Of a stretch of 64,000 nucleotides of DNA, positions 32,340-42,663 are shown piece after piece. A program made the translations under genes and the position numbers. The stretch's first letter is position 1; every line of letters begins with the position of its first letter. Source of the stretch: Hoeflea_A sp965204935 (GTDB lineage: Bacteria; Pseudomonadota; Alphaproteobacteria; Rhizobiales; Rhizobiaceae); the NCBI RefSeq assembly GCF_965204935.1, contig NZ_CBDBFO010000002.1; one strand, written 5' to 3'. Below the pieces are notes generated by a model. That model was not told the DNA's origin. It saw only the letters and a program-made list of their open reading frames with translations, and ran no database searches.

Positions 32340-35300
32340 TTAGTAGTCCCGTTCGAAGAAGATCCCCGCCTTCGAATTGCCGTCCGTATCGGCTTCGCCG
32401 CGCGCCTTGAGATTATCCGTCAGATCCATGTCGATGGTCACGCGGCCCGAACCGCCGGAAACACCCTGTTCGACATTCAGATATGTCCGGTCATTGATGT
32501 AGCGGCCGATACCGATCGATGTGCTTCCGTCGTCCTGGTCGGTGTTGATATCGATATCCGCCAGTCCGGTCAGGTTGCGCAACCGTGACAGGACGCCGCC
32601 GCGTGTATTGGCGCCGCCCAGCGAAGCCAGTGCGTTGGCGATCTGCGCGATCTGTATGGCGGAGAGATTTGAAAGGCTCTTTCCGAAGAAAAGGTTTGCG
32701 AGGATCTCATCTTCCGGCAGCGACGGAGAGGATGAGAAGCTGATTTCGGGATCCGACGCGGTTCCGCCGACAACGATCGAATAGGACGCACTGCCGCGGG
32801 TCGTGGTCGCAGTAAAATTGAGCGACGGGTCGAGCGGGCCGGCAAAGGTGATCGTTCCCGTGTTGAAGTTGAAACGCTTGGTCAGCACATCGATACGGCC
32901 CCTGATCATCGTGAAGGTGCCGCGCACACGCGGCGACTGGCTCGTACCGCTGACATTGATGGATCCGCCGAATTCGGCATCGATACCGCGCCCGCGCAGG
33001 AATATCCGCGATGGCGAGTTCACCGCAATGTCGAGCTGCAGGCCGCCTGCGGAATCGCCGCCGTTTGTCTGCGAATCCCGCGGTTCCAGTTCTTTGGCCT
33101 GCTGAACAACCTGCCGCGGTGCCCGAACATGTTTGACATCAATGAACGGGATCGAAGAAGGAAGCTTGTCCGGAATGCTGATATCGGTCCGTTCGAGTGA
33201 GATCGAGCCACCGATCCTGCCGGACCGCAGCAACGGTCCCTCCACTTTCAAATCGGCTCCGAACTGGGCCGTTACGATCTCGCTGATGTAAGTGCCGTCA
33301 CGCACGGCGATGGCAAGATCAGCAGGCAGACCGCTCGCCGCACTCGTCTGTACCGAGCCGGTGACGGTAATCGTGCCGCTGGAGCCCAGCCGGCCCGTCA
33401 GTTGCGAGATCCGGGCGGTCGTACCGTCAAACGCGATATTCGCGTTTATATCACGGATGGTCAGCGCCGTATTCGTTTCGATGAAATCGGCGCCTGTTGT
33501 AGTCAGGGTGCCGTTGATGGAGGGATTTCGTGCCGACCCGGTCACCGAGATGGAAACCTCTGCTGTCCCTTCAAGCTGCACACCGGCATCTGCCGCCGGA
33601 AGCGTTGCAAGTTCCAGCGGCGCCTTGCCGTCTACCTTGAGATTGAGCCGGGGACCGTCCCCGACGTCAACGGTTCCCGTGACGTTGAAGTCAATGCCGC
33701 TGCCCGATGCTTGCGTGTTCAGCGTAAGCTGGTTGGACTGGAACTGGCCCGAGGACCGGACGGACAATGACGGTATCCGCGCACCGCGGCTCGCCTCGAC
33801 CGAGAAATTCGCCACCCTGAGATCATAGGAAACGGATGGGTCAGAGGCGTTGCCGGAGATGCTGGCGGTTCCCGACAGTGTTCCGTTCTGGCCAAGTCCG
33901 GTTGGTGCCACATTCTCGAACAGCGCCACCGGAAAACTGCTGACGGTGACATCGAAATCCAGCTCATCGGCCGCCGAGCCCTTTACGACAATCGTGCCGC
34001 TGCCGACCCGCAACGTGGCTGTTTCGACATTGGCACCGCCTTGCGCAATGGTCAGCGAGACAGGCTCCGAGAGCTGCACCGGTACCGACCGGAAAGTGGC
34101 GTTGGCCCTGCTCAACTCAATGGTTGTGGTTCCTTGCACAGACGCCAGTTTTCCTTCCGCGGAAACAGGCGCATCGAAAACCGTGCCGGAGACAGAAAAC
34201 GGCATCGAATCCGGCGCACCCTGGATACTGGCCTTCGCATTGGTGATCTCGGTGCCCGAAACTGTCACGCTGCTGGCGGTTGCGGATGCTGAAAGGTTCC
34301 GCGCCTGCCGGGCATCATCAAGGTTCACTTCTATATCGAGATTATTCGCCGATAACGGCCCCGTCGCGAAGTCCGGTGACGTGAGACTGGCGGTGACATT
34401 CTGCTTTCCGTCGACACCGGCGAAGGTGACGGTCCCGGACGCCGAACCGCTCAATCCCTCCTGCAAAAGAAGCGGTCCGAGCTCCGCGAGCGAGGTGATG
34501 TCGAGGCTCAGTTCCCCGTTCAGTATGCCGTTGGAATCGGCGTTCACCTTGCCGATTGCCCGTGCGCCGGGCACTGTCAGGTCGAGCGTTTCGACCACCG
34601 GAACTCCGTCGGATCCGCCGGACACCCGCGCTGAGACGCTGATCGGGTGCCCTTCGTAGCGCCCGTCGACCTTTAGATCCGCGTTCGGACGATCCGGCGA
34701 CGCGACACCGCTCGCTGAAACCGAGAAATCCTCGAGCGGATTATCGAGAACGGAGATGTCGACGCCCCGTGCGTCAAGCTTGAATTCCGGTGTCGATTGC
34801 GTACCGGAAAGCCCGAGCTCGATATTGAAACCGCCCTGCACTTCCTCGCGGAAACGGGACAGATCCATCAGGGAAAGCTTGGAGCTGAATTCGATCGTTC
34901 CATCGCTGAGCTCACCGCTGCCGCTTGCCGTCAGGTTTTCACCTTCGACGCTGAGATCGGTCAGGACAAGCGAGCCATCGCCCTGGCGGGTCACCCTGCC
35001 CGAAATATCCGCCTGCTGGGACCCCAGCAACTGTGGCAACGGCGAACCGGACGGTGCGGTAACCCGTGCCTGCAGCCGCATATCGGCGAAGCGTTCCGCG
35101 ACATTGACCTGCCCCCGCGCCGTTGCGTCCAACGCCGAGGTTTTCAGTTCGAGCCGTTTGAATTCGATCTCGCTGCCGCTGAAGGTCACATCGGTCGACA
35201 GCTCAGGGGAACCGGCAATCAGCGTATCGACGACATTCTGGCCCGTTGTGACGGACGCAGCCGACAGGTCGACACTTGCTTCACCGGTCGCGTCCCGGAA

Positions 35301-36521
35301 ACTCACATTTGATGATGCACCGCTGACAACAACATCCCCGACAGAAACTGATCCGTCTGAAATAGACTTCACGGAGCCATTCAAACGCCATTCGGCAGTT
35401 TCAAGGCTTCCCTTCAGCGACGAATTCAGCTGGACATGGCCGATATCGAGGGACTGGTTCTGTGCCACCTGGAACGCGACCTGCGATCCGGCACTTCCGA
35501 ATTCAATGTCCGCGGTCAGATCGACGGAGTTTTCACTGGCAAGCACATCGCCCGACGCGGCGATCTTCAGCAGCGCCGAGCTTGCATCGAACTTCTCGAG
35601 CCTGATTGTGTCTTCCCCGTCGCGTTCGGCCGTGAGCTCTATCTGCGTATCACCCGCAAAGAGCGGCGCCAGCCGACGCGGCAGCAACGGCGCCAGATAT
35701 CCCTTGAGCGTACCGTCAACGGCTTGCCGTTCATCACTGATCGACAGGGACACGTCACCCTCAACGGTTTTCGTGCCGTCAAGCTCAACCGCCAGGCTGG
35801 CTCGCCACGCGTCCAGTGGACCGCTGCCCGTAAGGTCGATGTTCACGGCCGGAAGCCCGTAGATATTCAGCGCGCGGGCGACAAGGCCATCCGAAGGTTC
35901 GCTGGCCTTGAGGTCAAGCGCCAGTTCATTGCTGTTGGGCGATATCTTCCAGTCCGCGGACACTTCGCCGGATGTCCCGTCTATGCGCAGGATGTCGAGT
36001 GTCCCGGAAAGATCGACCGGCGAGTCCCGCAGGAGAACGGAGCCGGTCAGTTGCAGCGCGGCCTTTTCACCGAGAACCGGTTCATCCAGATCGATCGATC
36101 GCAGAAAGATATTGTCGACCCGGATCGGAATTGCAGGAAGCGACGGTGAGCCGGACTGGGCCGGCGCGTTACTGGAGGCGGCAGGTCGCCGCGCCACGGT
36201 GACGGAATCCGCATGCAGCCGGCTGACATTGACCGATCCGGTCAGCAGGCTGCCAAGCGCCACATCGGCTTCGATATCGTCTGCTGTGAGCCAGACACCG
36301 GCCTCGTCCGCGACCGTTATGCGGCCTATGCGCGGTGCGCCGCCGACCAGACCATTCAGCTCCGAAATCACAACGGTCCGGCTGTCGCCGCTGGCCACCG
36401 ATCCGATGATCGAGGCCGTCAGGGAAAGCCCCGGCCCGGTTCCGACCAGCGCCAACGCGGCGAGAAACACGGCCGCAACGATGAGCACCAGGACGATCAG
36501 GAGGCGAAGGACGGTTTTCAT
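32340..36521 (-). CDS. tamB: Translocation and assembly module protein TamB
   Basis: A 1393-residue inner-membrane-anchored periplasmic protein. An N-terminal helix (about residues 5-27, LRLLIVLVLIVAAVFLAALALV) is followed by a very long region of beta-strand repeats. The conserved C-terminal DUF490/TamB domain (about the last 330 residues) has the RIFLRGRGIDAEFGGSINVSG and GTITFAGPLDPSLNFTA segments and ends in FFERDY. It forms a groove across the periplasm serving TamA and phospholipid or autotransporter transfer. The ATG at 36521 follows GGAACGGCAGA; an ATG 30 bp upstream is less likely. tamA lies 66 bp upstream on the same strand. Confidence 0.92.
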   Translation of the reverse strand: MKTVLRLLIVLVLIVAAVFLAALALVGTGPGLSLTASIIGSVASGDSRTVVISELNGLVGGAPRIGRITVADEAGVWLTADDIEADVALGSLLTGSVNVSRLHADSVTVARRPAASSNAPAQSGSPSLPAIPIRVDNIFLRSIDLDEPVLGEKAALQLTGSVLLRDSPVDLSGTLDILRIDGTSGEVSADWKISPNSNELALDLKASEPSDGLVARALNIYGLPAVNIDLTGSGPLDAWRASLAVELDGTKTVEGDVSLSISDERQAVDGTLKGYLAPLLPRRLAPLFAGDTQIELTAERDGEDTIRLEKFDASSALLKIAASGDVLASENSVDLTADIEFGSAGSQVAFQVAQNQSLDIGHVQLNSSLKGSLETAEWRLNGSVKSISDGSVSVGDVVVSGASSNVSFRDATGEASVDLSAASVTTGQNVVDTLIAGSPELSTDVTFSGSEIEFKRLELKTSALDATARGQVNVAERFADMRLQARVTAPSGSPLPQLLGSQQADISGRVTRQGDGSLVLTDLSVEGENLTASGSGELSDGTIEFSSKLSLMDLSRFREEVQGGFNIELGLSGTQSTPEFKLDARGVDISVLDNPLEDFSVSASGVASPDRPNADLKVDGRYEGHPISVSARVSGGSDGVPVVETLDLTVPGARAIGKVNADSNGILNGELSLDITSLAELGPLLLQEGLSGSASGTVTFAGVDGKQNVTASLTSPDFATGPLSANNLDIEVNLDDARQARNLSASATASSVTVSGTEITNAKASIQGAPDSMPFSVSGTVFDAPVSAEGKLASVQGTTTIELSRANATFRSVPVQLSEPVSLTIAQGGANVETATLRVGSGTIVVKGSAADELDFDVTVSSFPVALFENVAPTGLGQNGTLSGTASISGNASDPSVSYDLRVANFSVEASRGARIPSLSVRSSGQFQSNQLTLNTQASGSGIDFNVTGTVDVGDGPRLNLKVDGKAPLELATLPAADAGVQLEGTAEVSISVTGSARNPSINGTLTTTGADFIETNTALTIRDINANIAFDGTTARISQLTGRLGSSGTITVTGSVQTSAASGLPADLAIAVRDGTYISEIVTAQFGADLKVEGPLLRSGRIGGSISLERTDISIPDKLPSSIPFIDVKHVRAPRQVVQQAKELEPRDSQTNGGDSAGGLQLDIAVNSPSRIFLRGRGIDAEFGGSINVSGTSQSPRVRGTFTMIRGRIDVLTKRFNFNTGTITFAGPLDPSLNFTATTTRGSASYSIVVGGTASDPEISFSSSPSLPEDEILANLFFGKSLSNLSAIQIAQIANALASLGGANTRGGVLSRLRNLTGLADIDINTDQDDGSTSIGIGRYINDRTYLNVEQGVSGGSGRVTIDMDLTDNLKARGEADTDGNSKAGIFFERDY

Positions 36522-36587
36522 TCTGCCGTTCCGGAAAAGGGATTCGCGCAACTATTATAGCGCACTAAGAAAAATAGCGCACTGAAA

Positions 36588-38501
36588 CTAGAAAGCCTGT
36601 CCAAGGCCAAGATAGATTCCGAAATCGGGATCGCCGCTGATCTTGTTGAGCGGAACACCGACATCGACACGTAACGGTCCTACGGGTGTCAGATAGCGCC
36701 CACCCACGCCGACACCGGTAAACCACTGTCCGCCCTGTCCGGGTGTCGACGATGTAAAGGCACCGCCGCCATCGATAAATGCGGCGAGACCGAAATTCTC
36801 GGTGAGCCTGTAGCGTGCCTCGACCGATGTTTCGATCACCGACAACCCGCCGGTCGGACTTCCGCCGACTCGCGGTCCTGCATGCTGGAATTCATACCCG
36901 CGTATGGAGCCGCCGCCACCCGCATAGAAACGCCGGTCAGCCGGAACATCAGTGAGGCTTGCGCCGAGGATGGAGCCGACCGCGACACGGCCCGCAAGGA
37001 CCAGCGTGTCGGCGGCATTCACGGACCTGTAGGCACTGAACGCACCCTGCGTCTTGAAGAACGCGTTGCCGTTGTAGGCGTCGTAAGTCGGCTCGGCGAA
37101 AAGCAGTACCCGATAACCGGTCGTCGGATTGAGCTTGTTGTCGCGTGTATCAAGGACAAGCTGACCCGGGATCGAGACAAGGACACTGGTTGACGGACCG
37201 TTGGTATCTTCGAACCGGGCATATTCGACGACCACATCCACCTGGCCGGTCAGTTCGTCGCTGAACTCCCGTTCCAGGCCGGCGCTGCCGCTGACGGAAT
37301 TCTTGTAGAAGGCATCGGTGTCCTGGATCTGGGCTTCAACGCGCGACCGGAACGACGTGGTCGGACCCCATACGCCCGGCTTTGTGAACGTCGCAGCGAC
37401 ATGATAATCCAGCGACGTCGAGAAATTGTTTCGGCCGAGACCGGAGACAGCACCTTCGATACGCAGCGTTTCGGCCCTGCCGAAAAGGTTCCGGTGAACC
37501 CAGAACGCCTCCGCGCCGATTCCGTCCTCCGTGGCGGCGGTGACACCAACGCCGATGGTGCGCGGCTTTCGTTCGCTGACCTCTATGCTGATGGCGACGG
37601 AATCGTTCGGTCCCGGTGTTTCAGATTCAACGATGACCACACTGTCGAACACACCAAGCCCGCGCAGCCGTGTGCTGGCATCCTTGAGCCGTTTGGGACT
37701 GTAGACCGTGCCTTCCGGAATATTGGCCTGCTGGACAATGAATGCCGGGTCCACATCCTCGGCGCCTGAAACCGTGACCGGTCCGAAGATGGCCAACGGT
37801 CCGGGTTGAAGCCGCAAATCGACTTCCAGTGTGCGGCTTGCATGATCTGCGATCATCTTGCGGCTGGCGATTTTCGAGAAGGCGTATCCTTGCTCGTGCC
37901 AGGCAACAACAAGCTTTTGCTCGGCTTCAACGATGGCATCCGAGCGCGCCGGCTCTCCCGCAACAACGCCGTATTGCGACAGGTCGATCGGCTCTCCGGT
38001 CGTCGTCGACGCATCGGGTTCCGCGAAGGTGAATTCCGGCCCCACCTCGACACGGATCGCGACATTGACCGGTGCTCCGCTGTTGAGCACCGCATCGATC
38101 GGCACCTCTTCAAACGGTGTGCCATTGATCGTTATATTGACCGTCCCGCCGTATCGGGCCACGGAAAACAGCGCAGCAACCAGCCGCCTCTTGTCATTCT
38201 TGGAGCGGGTTAGCAGGCCGATCGTTCCGGACGGTGGCTTCTCCTTTTCGGTGACAAGCAGTGACACCGATTCGAGGAACTCCTTCTGTTCCGCATCATC
38301 GACCGTCAGGGAAACATTGTATGGAACGGCGTCCGGCACCGGCTCGGCAACCTCCTGCGGTTGCTCGCGCCCCCACAGCCTTATGCCGAAAATCTCGAAA
38401 CCAACGGCTGGCGTGGAAAAGCTGAGGGCGGCCACCATTGCTCCGGCGAAACAAATCGCCGTTGCCCGGTATCTGGACATGGAGCGCCGATCGCTTTTCA
38501 T
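36588..38501 (-). CDS. tamA: Outer-membrane assembly protein TamA (Omp85 family)
   Basis: A 637-residue Omp85-type protein. The signal peptide covers about residues 9-33 (ATAICFAGAMVAALSFSTPAVG). POTRA domains span about 45-330, including VTVSGAEDVDPAFIVQQANIPEGTVYSPKRL. A C-terminal beta-barrel includes the Omp85 segment FYAGGGGSIRGYEFQ and ends in LGLGQAF with terminal phenylalanine. The ATG at 38501 is chosen for the signal peptide; 38480 is possible. It is first of a tamA-tamB operon. Confidence 0.92.
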   Translation of the reverse strand: MKSDRRSMSRYRATAICFAGAMVAALSFSTPAVGFEIFGIRLWGREQPQEVAEPVPDAVPYNVSLTVDDAEQKEFLESVSLLVTEKEKPPSGTIGLLTRSKNDKRRLVAALFSVARYGGTVNITINGTPFEEVPIDAVLNSGAPVNVAIRVEVGPEFTFAEPDASTTTGEPIDLSQYGVVAGEPARSDAIVEAEQKLVVAWHEQGYAFSKIASRKMIADHASRTLEVDLRLQPGPLAIFGPVTVSGAEDVDPAFIVQQANIPEGTVYSPKRLKDASTRLRGLGVFDSVVIVESETPGPNDSVAISIEVSERKPRTIGVGVTAATEDGIGAEAFWVHRNLFGRAETLRIEGAVSGLGRNNFSTSLDYHVAATFTKPGVWGPTTSFRSRVEAQIQDTDAFYKNSVSGSAGLEREFSDELTGQVDVVVEYARFEDTNGPSTSVLVSIPGQLVLDTRDNKLNPTTGYRVLLFAEPTYDAYNGNAFFKTQGAFSAYRSVNAADTLVLAGRVAVGSILGASLTDVPADRRFYAGGGGSIRGYEFQHAGPRVGGSPTGGLSVIETSVEARYRLTENFGLAAFIDGGGAFTSSTPGQGGQWFTGVGVGGRYLTPVGPLRVDVGVPLNKISGDPDFGIYLGLGQAF

Positions 38502-38845
38502 AGTCCCGTCAGCAGGAGCAGCCTCGCGTCGGCTGGCCGGACTGTTCCGACCTGCAGCAAACGCTCCGGACGCAAAACCGCCGGCCTGCAACACCCTTCC
38601 TCACACAACACAACCATCGCCGCGCCAATTCGCGGAAAATGGCGATTCTCTACCCGGAAGAGGCACTGCGGCCGGTGTCCCGGGACGCTGCACACATCCG
38701 AATCGGTCGTTCAAACGACCGTTACTCAACGCAACCACAAATGATAGGCCCCAATCCTCACCAAATCCTAACCGAATTCGATAAGCAATTGTTAACTCAT
38801 GTTTTCAAAGAATTCGAGCTTTGGTAACAGGGTTGAAACAATCCG
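38502..38845. other. Intergenic region upstream of tamA
   Basis: A 344-bp stretch between the tamA start and the 3' end of the TPP enzyme gene, both on the minus strand. It holds a 7-bp inverted repeat with a 4-base loop (38704-38721) and a CtrA-like ATAA-N7-TTAAC (38781-38796). It becomes AT-rich towards 38830. No convincing gene is seen; open frames crossing it lack start sites and family features. Confidence 0.5.
38704..38721. promoter_or_regulatory. Inverted repeat upstream of tamA
   Basis: CGGTCGT (38704-38710) and ACGACCG (38715-38721) form a perfect 7-bp inverted repeat with spacer TCAA, about 205 bp before the tamA start. It looks like a dimeric repressor site, or could form a small hairpin. 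Confidence 0.35.
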
Positions 38846-40591
38846 TCAGCGCGTTGCCTTGATCTCTTCCTCCCAGTTGTCCCACTGGGCATGATCACCT
38901 TTCAGGCCGAGAATGCCCTCCTTGATCTTCGAAATTCCGAAGCCCCAGGCCTGCTTCACGTCGACATGCGGCGGCATCACAAGTTCTCCCGCCGAGACGA
39001 TGGCATCGATCAGGAAGGGCTTGTCCGATTTCAACGCCGCCTCGATCGCAGGCAGGATTTCGCTGGCTTTCTCGACGCGTGCGCCATCACCGCCGCAGGA
39101 TTTTGCGTAGGCAACGAAATCGGGATTGTCGAGATGCGTGGCGTCACGATTGTATGCATATCCCGCGACCTCCATCTCCATCTTGACGAAACCCAGTTCG
39201 CTGTTGTTGAAGACGATGACCTTGAGCGGCCATCCATAACGGGCAGCCGTGACGAAATCCTGCATCGACATGCCGAAACCGCCATCGCCGCACATGACCC
39301 AGACCTCGCGGTCCGGATGGGTCGCAATGGCGCCCAGACCCGTTGGAAAGCCGGAGCCAAGCGAGCTGTGATTGAATGATCCGACGAGGCGGCGCCCGCC
39401 CTTCAGACGCATCTGACGGGCAATCCACACGACGCAAAGGCCGGTATCGGTGGCGAATATCGCATCGTCCGCGGCATGGTCGGAGACCGCCTTGGCCACA
39501 AGCTGCGGATGCAGCGGCTCGCCGTCATTGGAAAGATCGCCCTGTTTGTCCATGGCCTCGAGCCATTTGCCGGAGCGTTTCTTCTGAAGGGTGAGATAAG
39601 TGCTGTCGGCCTTGTCATTTATGAGCGGGGCCAGCAGTTCGATTGTCTCCTTGACCGTTCCGACAAGGCCGACCGTCAATGCGGCCCGGCGCCCGACATT
39701 GCCGACGCGGCGATCGACCTGGATGATCTCGGGCCCGTCCTTGATGAACCAGTCATAGGGAAAGTCGGTACCAAGCATGATCATGACATCGCAGTCACGC
39801 AGCGCATGGTAACCGCCCGGATTGCCGATCAGTCCCGTCATGCCGACGACCGGTCCGTCGTCATAGTCAAAGATATCCTTGCCCTTTAGCGTGTGCACGA
39901 CTGGAGCGTTGATGCGCCTGGCGAGTTCGATGATCTGGCCCTTTGCTTCCCGGCAACCGACTCCGCAGAAAAACGCGACCTTCTTTGCCTTGTTGATCAC
40001 TGCGGCAGCCCGCTCGATTTCCGATAGCGGCGGGATGACCGTCGATGGCTGTGTCACCAGATGATGCCTGCTCCGCGATGCCGGGACCTTCTCTTCCGAC
40101 ACGTCAATCGGCAGTTCGACGCGCACGATTTCCTTGTCGATCATGGCACGCTGGATAGCGATCTGCACCAGCCGCGACGTCTGCTCCGCGCTGTCAATGA
40201 CCGCCTGGAAATGACAGACTTCATCGAACATCTTCGTGAGGTTGACCTCCTGGTGATACTCGGTGCTGCGCTGCTTGTGCGAGATCTGGCCGGTGATCGC
40301 CACGACACCGGCCAGCTCACGCTTTGCATTGTAGAGGCCGTTGATGAGGTGCAGGGCGCCAGGTCCGACCGTTCCGGCGCAAACGCCGATTCCACCTGTC
40401 AGGGCCGCCTGGCTGCAGGCGGCAAATGCTGCGTTTTCCTCATGCCGTACAGCGATCCATTCGAAACGGCCATCGCTTCTGATCGCTTCAAGAAATGGGT
40501 TGAGGGCATCGCCGGTCACACCGAAGATCTGCCGCGCACCGGCTGCATGCAAATTGTCGAGCAGAACTTCACAAACATTTTTTGATGCCAT
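38846..40591 (-). CDS. Thiamine pyrophosphate enzyme (pyruvate oxidase/PoxB-like)
   Basis: A 581-residue cytoplasmic enzyme of the acetolactate synthase/pyruvate oxidase superfamily. The N-terminal TPP domain has the catalytic glutamate in WIAVRHEENAAFAA, a central domain follows (about 195-330), and the C-terminal TPP motif runs from GDGGFGMSMQDF to VIVFNNSELG. Length and order match PoxB-type enzymes that decarboxylate pyruvate, but no clear C-terminal membrane-binding helix is visible (end GDHAQWDNWEEEIKATR). Oxalyl-CoA or other 2-oxo-acid substrates remain possible. A single gene, divergent from the HIT gene. Confidence 0.8.
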   Translation of the reverse strand: MASKNVCEVLLDNLHAAGARQIFGVTGDALNPFLEAIRSDGRFEWIAVRHEENAAFAACSQAALTGGIGVCAGTVGPGALHLINGLYNAKRELAGVVAITGQISHKQRSTEYHQEVNLTKMFDEVCHFQAVIDSAEQTSRLVQIAIQRAMIDKEIVRVELPIDVSEEKVPASRSRHHLVTQPSTVIPPLSEIERAAAVINKAKKVAFFCGVGCREAKGQIIELARRINAPVVHTLKGKDIFDYDDGPVVGMTGLIGNPGGYHALRDCDVMIMLGTDFPYDWFIKDGPEIIQVDRRVGNVGRRAALTVGLVGTVKETIELLAPLINDKADSTYLTLQKKRSGKWLEAMDKQGDLSNDGEPLHPQLVAKAVSDHAADDAIFATDTGLCVVWIARQMRLKGGRRLVGSFNHSSLGSGFPTGLGAIATHPDREVWVMCGDGGFGMSMQDFVTAARYGWPLKVIVFNNSELGFVKMEMEVAGYAYNRDATHLDNPDFVAYAKSCGGDGARVEKASEILPAIEAALKSDKPFLIDAIVSAGELVMPPHVDVKQAWGFGISKIKEGILGLKGDHAQWDNWEEEIKATR

Positions 40592-40822
40592 GACGATGAT
40601 CCTCTGGTTTTCGGTTCCGGTCGATCGCGACCCGTCTGCCGGTCACGGATCATTTTCGCGAATGTTCAAACCCGGTTGCAAGGAAATTCGTTGTAAACCC
40701 GGTGACATGCACAGATCTCGCCATCGGTGTTGGACATAGAGCCACGCTTGACGCACCGGCTCAGTCAGGGCAATCGTTGCCGCTAAGGATATTCAGGCAA
40801 CAACCGACGATCACAGGGGCAC

Positions 40823-41260
40823 ATGATGACGCAGACGGTCGCGTATGACGATGACAATATATTCGCAAAAATCCTTGCCGGATCAATGCCGTGCCACAAG
40901 ATCTACGAAGATGAAGACACATTCGCGTTCATGGACATCATGCCACGCAGCAAGGGTCACTGTCTCGTTATCCCGAAGTCGCGGGCACGCAACATCCTGG
41001 ATGTTGAATTGGATGACCTTGCGAAGGTCATGGCAACGGTCCAGAAACTGTCCCGGGCCGTGCTGCAGGCATTTGACGCCGATGGCGTGTCGATCCAGCA
41101 GGCCAACGAAGCGGCCGGCGGTCAGGTCGTGTTCCACCTGCACGTACACATCATTCCACGTTTTGACGGCATCAAAATGGGTCCGCCGGCCAGCACGATG
41201 GAAGAGCCGGACGTTCTGAAGGAAAACGCTGAAAAAATCCGGCAGGCACTGGCCGAATAG
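40823..41260 (+). CDS. HIT-family nucleotide-binding protein
   Basis: A 145-residue histidine-triad hydrolase or transferase acting on nucleotide phosphoramidates or adenylated compounds. The N-terminal IFAKILAGSMPCHKIYEDEDTFAFMDIMP and the histidine triad HLHVHIIPR (near residue 105) are diagnostic. Starts at 40823 or 40826 are equivalent. It is transcribed alone, convergent with the CBS protein gene. Confidence 0.92.
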   Translation: MMTQTVAYDDDNIFAKILAGSMPCHKIYEDEDTFAFMDIMPRSKGHCLVIPKSRARNILDVELDDLAKVMATVQKLSRAVLQAFDADGVSIQQANEAAGGQVVFHLHVHIIPRFDGIKMGPPASTMEEPDVLKENAEKIRQALAE

Positions 41261-41299
41261 CAGATGTGTGCGTTGAGCGTAACTTTCTGAATTGAAGAT

Positions 41300-41728
41300 T
41301 TAGCTGGTAATATAAGCCTTTATCTCTTCAGCTTCACGTTCAATCTGCTCGATCTTCATACGCACAACGTCACCGATCGACACGATTCCACCAATTTTTC
41401 CGTCGATTTCGACCGGCAGGTGGCGGAATCGGCCCCTGGTCATCATTTCCATCAGCTCATTGATGGAGTGATTCTCGTTGCAAACCTTGACGTCGGAAGT
41501 CATGACCGACGACACCGGGTTGTCGAGAACGCTGGGACCGTTGTCCGCGATCGCGCGCACGATGTCGCGCTCGGACAGGATTCCGCTTATCTTATCAGCG
41601 GAATCCACGACGACAATGGCACCGATTTTGTGCTTTGACAGTTGTGTTCCGGCTTCCGCAACCGAGATATTGGGTCCGACTGTGAAAACGTCACGGCCCT
41701 TTTGATCCAAAATAGTTTTAACTGTCAT
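41300..41728 (-). CDS. CBS-domain protein
   Basis: A 142-residue cytoplasmic protein made of two CBS motifs (about residues 8-62 and 73-130) that form one Bateman module, likely binding an adenine nucleotide. Typical segments are VSVAEAGTQLSKHKIGAIVVVDSADKISGILSERDIVRAIADNG and LMEMMTRGRFRHLPVEIDGKIGGIVSIGDVVR. The ATG at 41728 is supported by the strong AAGGAGGTCACG site; a longer frame exists but has no family support. Partner enzyme unknown. Confidence 0.9.
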   Translation of the reverse strand: MTVKTILDQKGRDVFTVGPNISVAEAGTQLSKHKIGAIVVVDSADKISGILSERDIVRAIADNGPSVLDNPVSSVMTSDVKVCNENHSINELMEMMTRGRFRHLPVEIDGKIGGIVSIGDVVRMKIEQIEREAEEIKAYITS

Positions 41729-41872
41729 CGTGACCTCCTTTTGCCGAGGAACGTGACTGGGAACACACGCGGAAATTGCAGGTATGCCGTTCCTCGAATG
41801 CCATGGTGCGCGCACTGAATGTGAATTGCAAGCCGTGTAACTGCCCTGTTCGGCAGTTGTCCGCATCGGCGA

Positions 41873-42616
41873 TCAGATCGCCTGCCGATTGTCAAAGACC
41901 GGAAAAACGAAGAATCCGAACAAAAAGCCGCCGATATGCGCCTCCCAAGCGATTTGGGCGCCCTCGCCGACGCCGCCGGAAAACCCGAAAGCTGCCAGCG
42001 CATTGATGCCGAACCAGATGGCAACATAGGTTATGACGGTCTTGTTGGTCATCGCTTCCGCCAGGGTCAATCGCGGCAGCAGATGCGCGAACATGCGGTT
42101 GAACCGGCCGCTCATCGGAAAGGCGAAGCGCGCTGCCGCCCCCATCAGCGCGGAAACGACCCCGGAAGCGCCGATCATCGGGATATTGCTGTCCTGATTG
42201 GCAAGCCAATACACCGCTGCCGACGCGATGGATGAAAAAACCCAGAAAATCAGAAACTTGGATACGCCGATTCGGCGCGCGACCACGGCTCCGAAGGCCA
42301 TCAGCCATATGGAATTGACAACCAGATGCGCGAAACCGCCATGCAGAACGGAATAGGTCAGCGGCGTCCACAGCCAGGCGAGACCCTGCTCGGAAAAATC
42401 AATCGAGTAACGCAGCGGAATGAAGCCGCCCTGGATCAGGACCTGGATGTCCTGTGATCGGGTCAGCACATAGTCGCGAACGATCTGCAGCGCCCACATG
42501 AGCACCAGCATCCAGGTGATGACGGACGGCAGGTTGAACATGGGTTGCCGAGCGCTCCGTCCGGGCGGAATACCGCCCTCGTCGCCGGACCGGTCGGTCG
42601 CGTGACTGCCTGTCAT
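41873..42616 (-). CDS. Rhomboid-family intramembrane serine protease
   Basis: A 247-residue inner-membrane protein with about six helices. The catalytic dyad is visible: Ser151 in MIGASGVVSALMG and His227 in EAHIGGFLFGF. The conserved LTYSVLHGGFAHLVVNSIWLMAFGAVV provides the HxxxN oxyanion histidine and asparagine. Rhomboids cut membrane proteins within or near their helices; the substrate is unknown. It lies 144 bp upstream of the CBS gene on the same strand. A minus-strand terminator hairpin sits 48 bp before its start, so it needs its own promoter or read-through. Confidence 0.9.
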   Translation of the reverse strand: MTGSHATDRSGDEGGIPPGRSARQPMFNLPSVITWMLVLMWALQIVRDYVLTRSQDIQVLIQGGFIPLRYSIDFSEQGLAWLWTPLTYSVLHGGFAHLVVNSIWLMAFGAVVARRIGVSKFLIFWVFSSIASAAVYWLANQDSNIPMIGASGVVSALMGAAARFAFPMSGRFNRMFAHLLPRLTLAEAMTNKTVITYVAIWFGINALAAFGFSGGVGEGAQIAWEAHIGGFLFGFFVFPVFDNRQAI

Positions 42617-42663
42617 GAAAGCGCCTCTTTGCTGTCTCGAGGGTCTTCATATATCAGGGCCGG

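Noticed and set aside
34756..35862. 368-codon open frame on the plus strand opposite tamB
   Set aside because: Serine/proline-rich antisense shadow of the repetitive tamB sequence, with no start site or family match.
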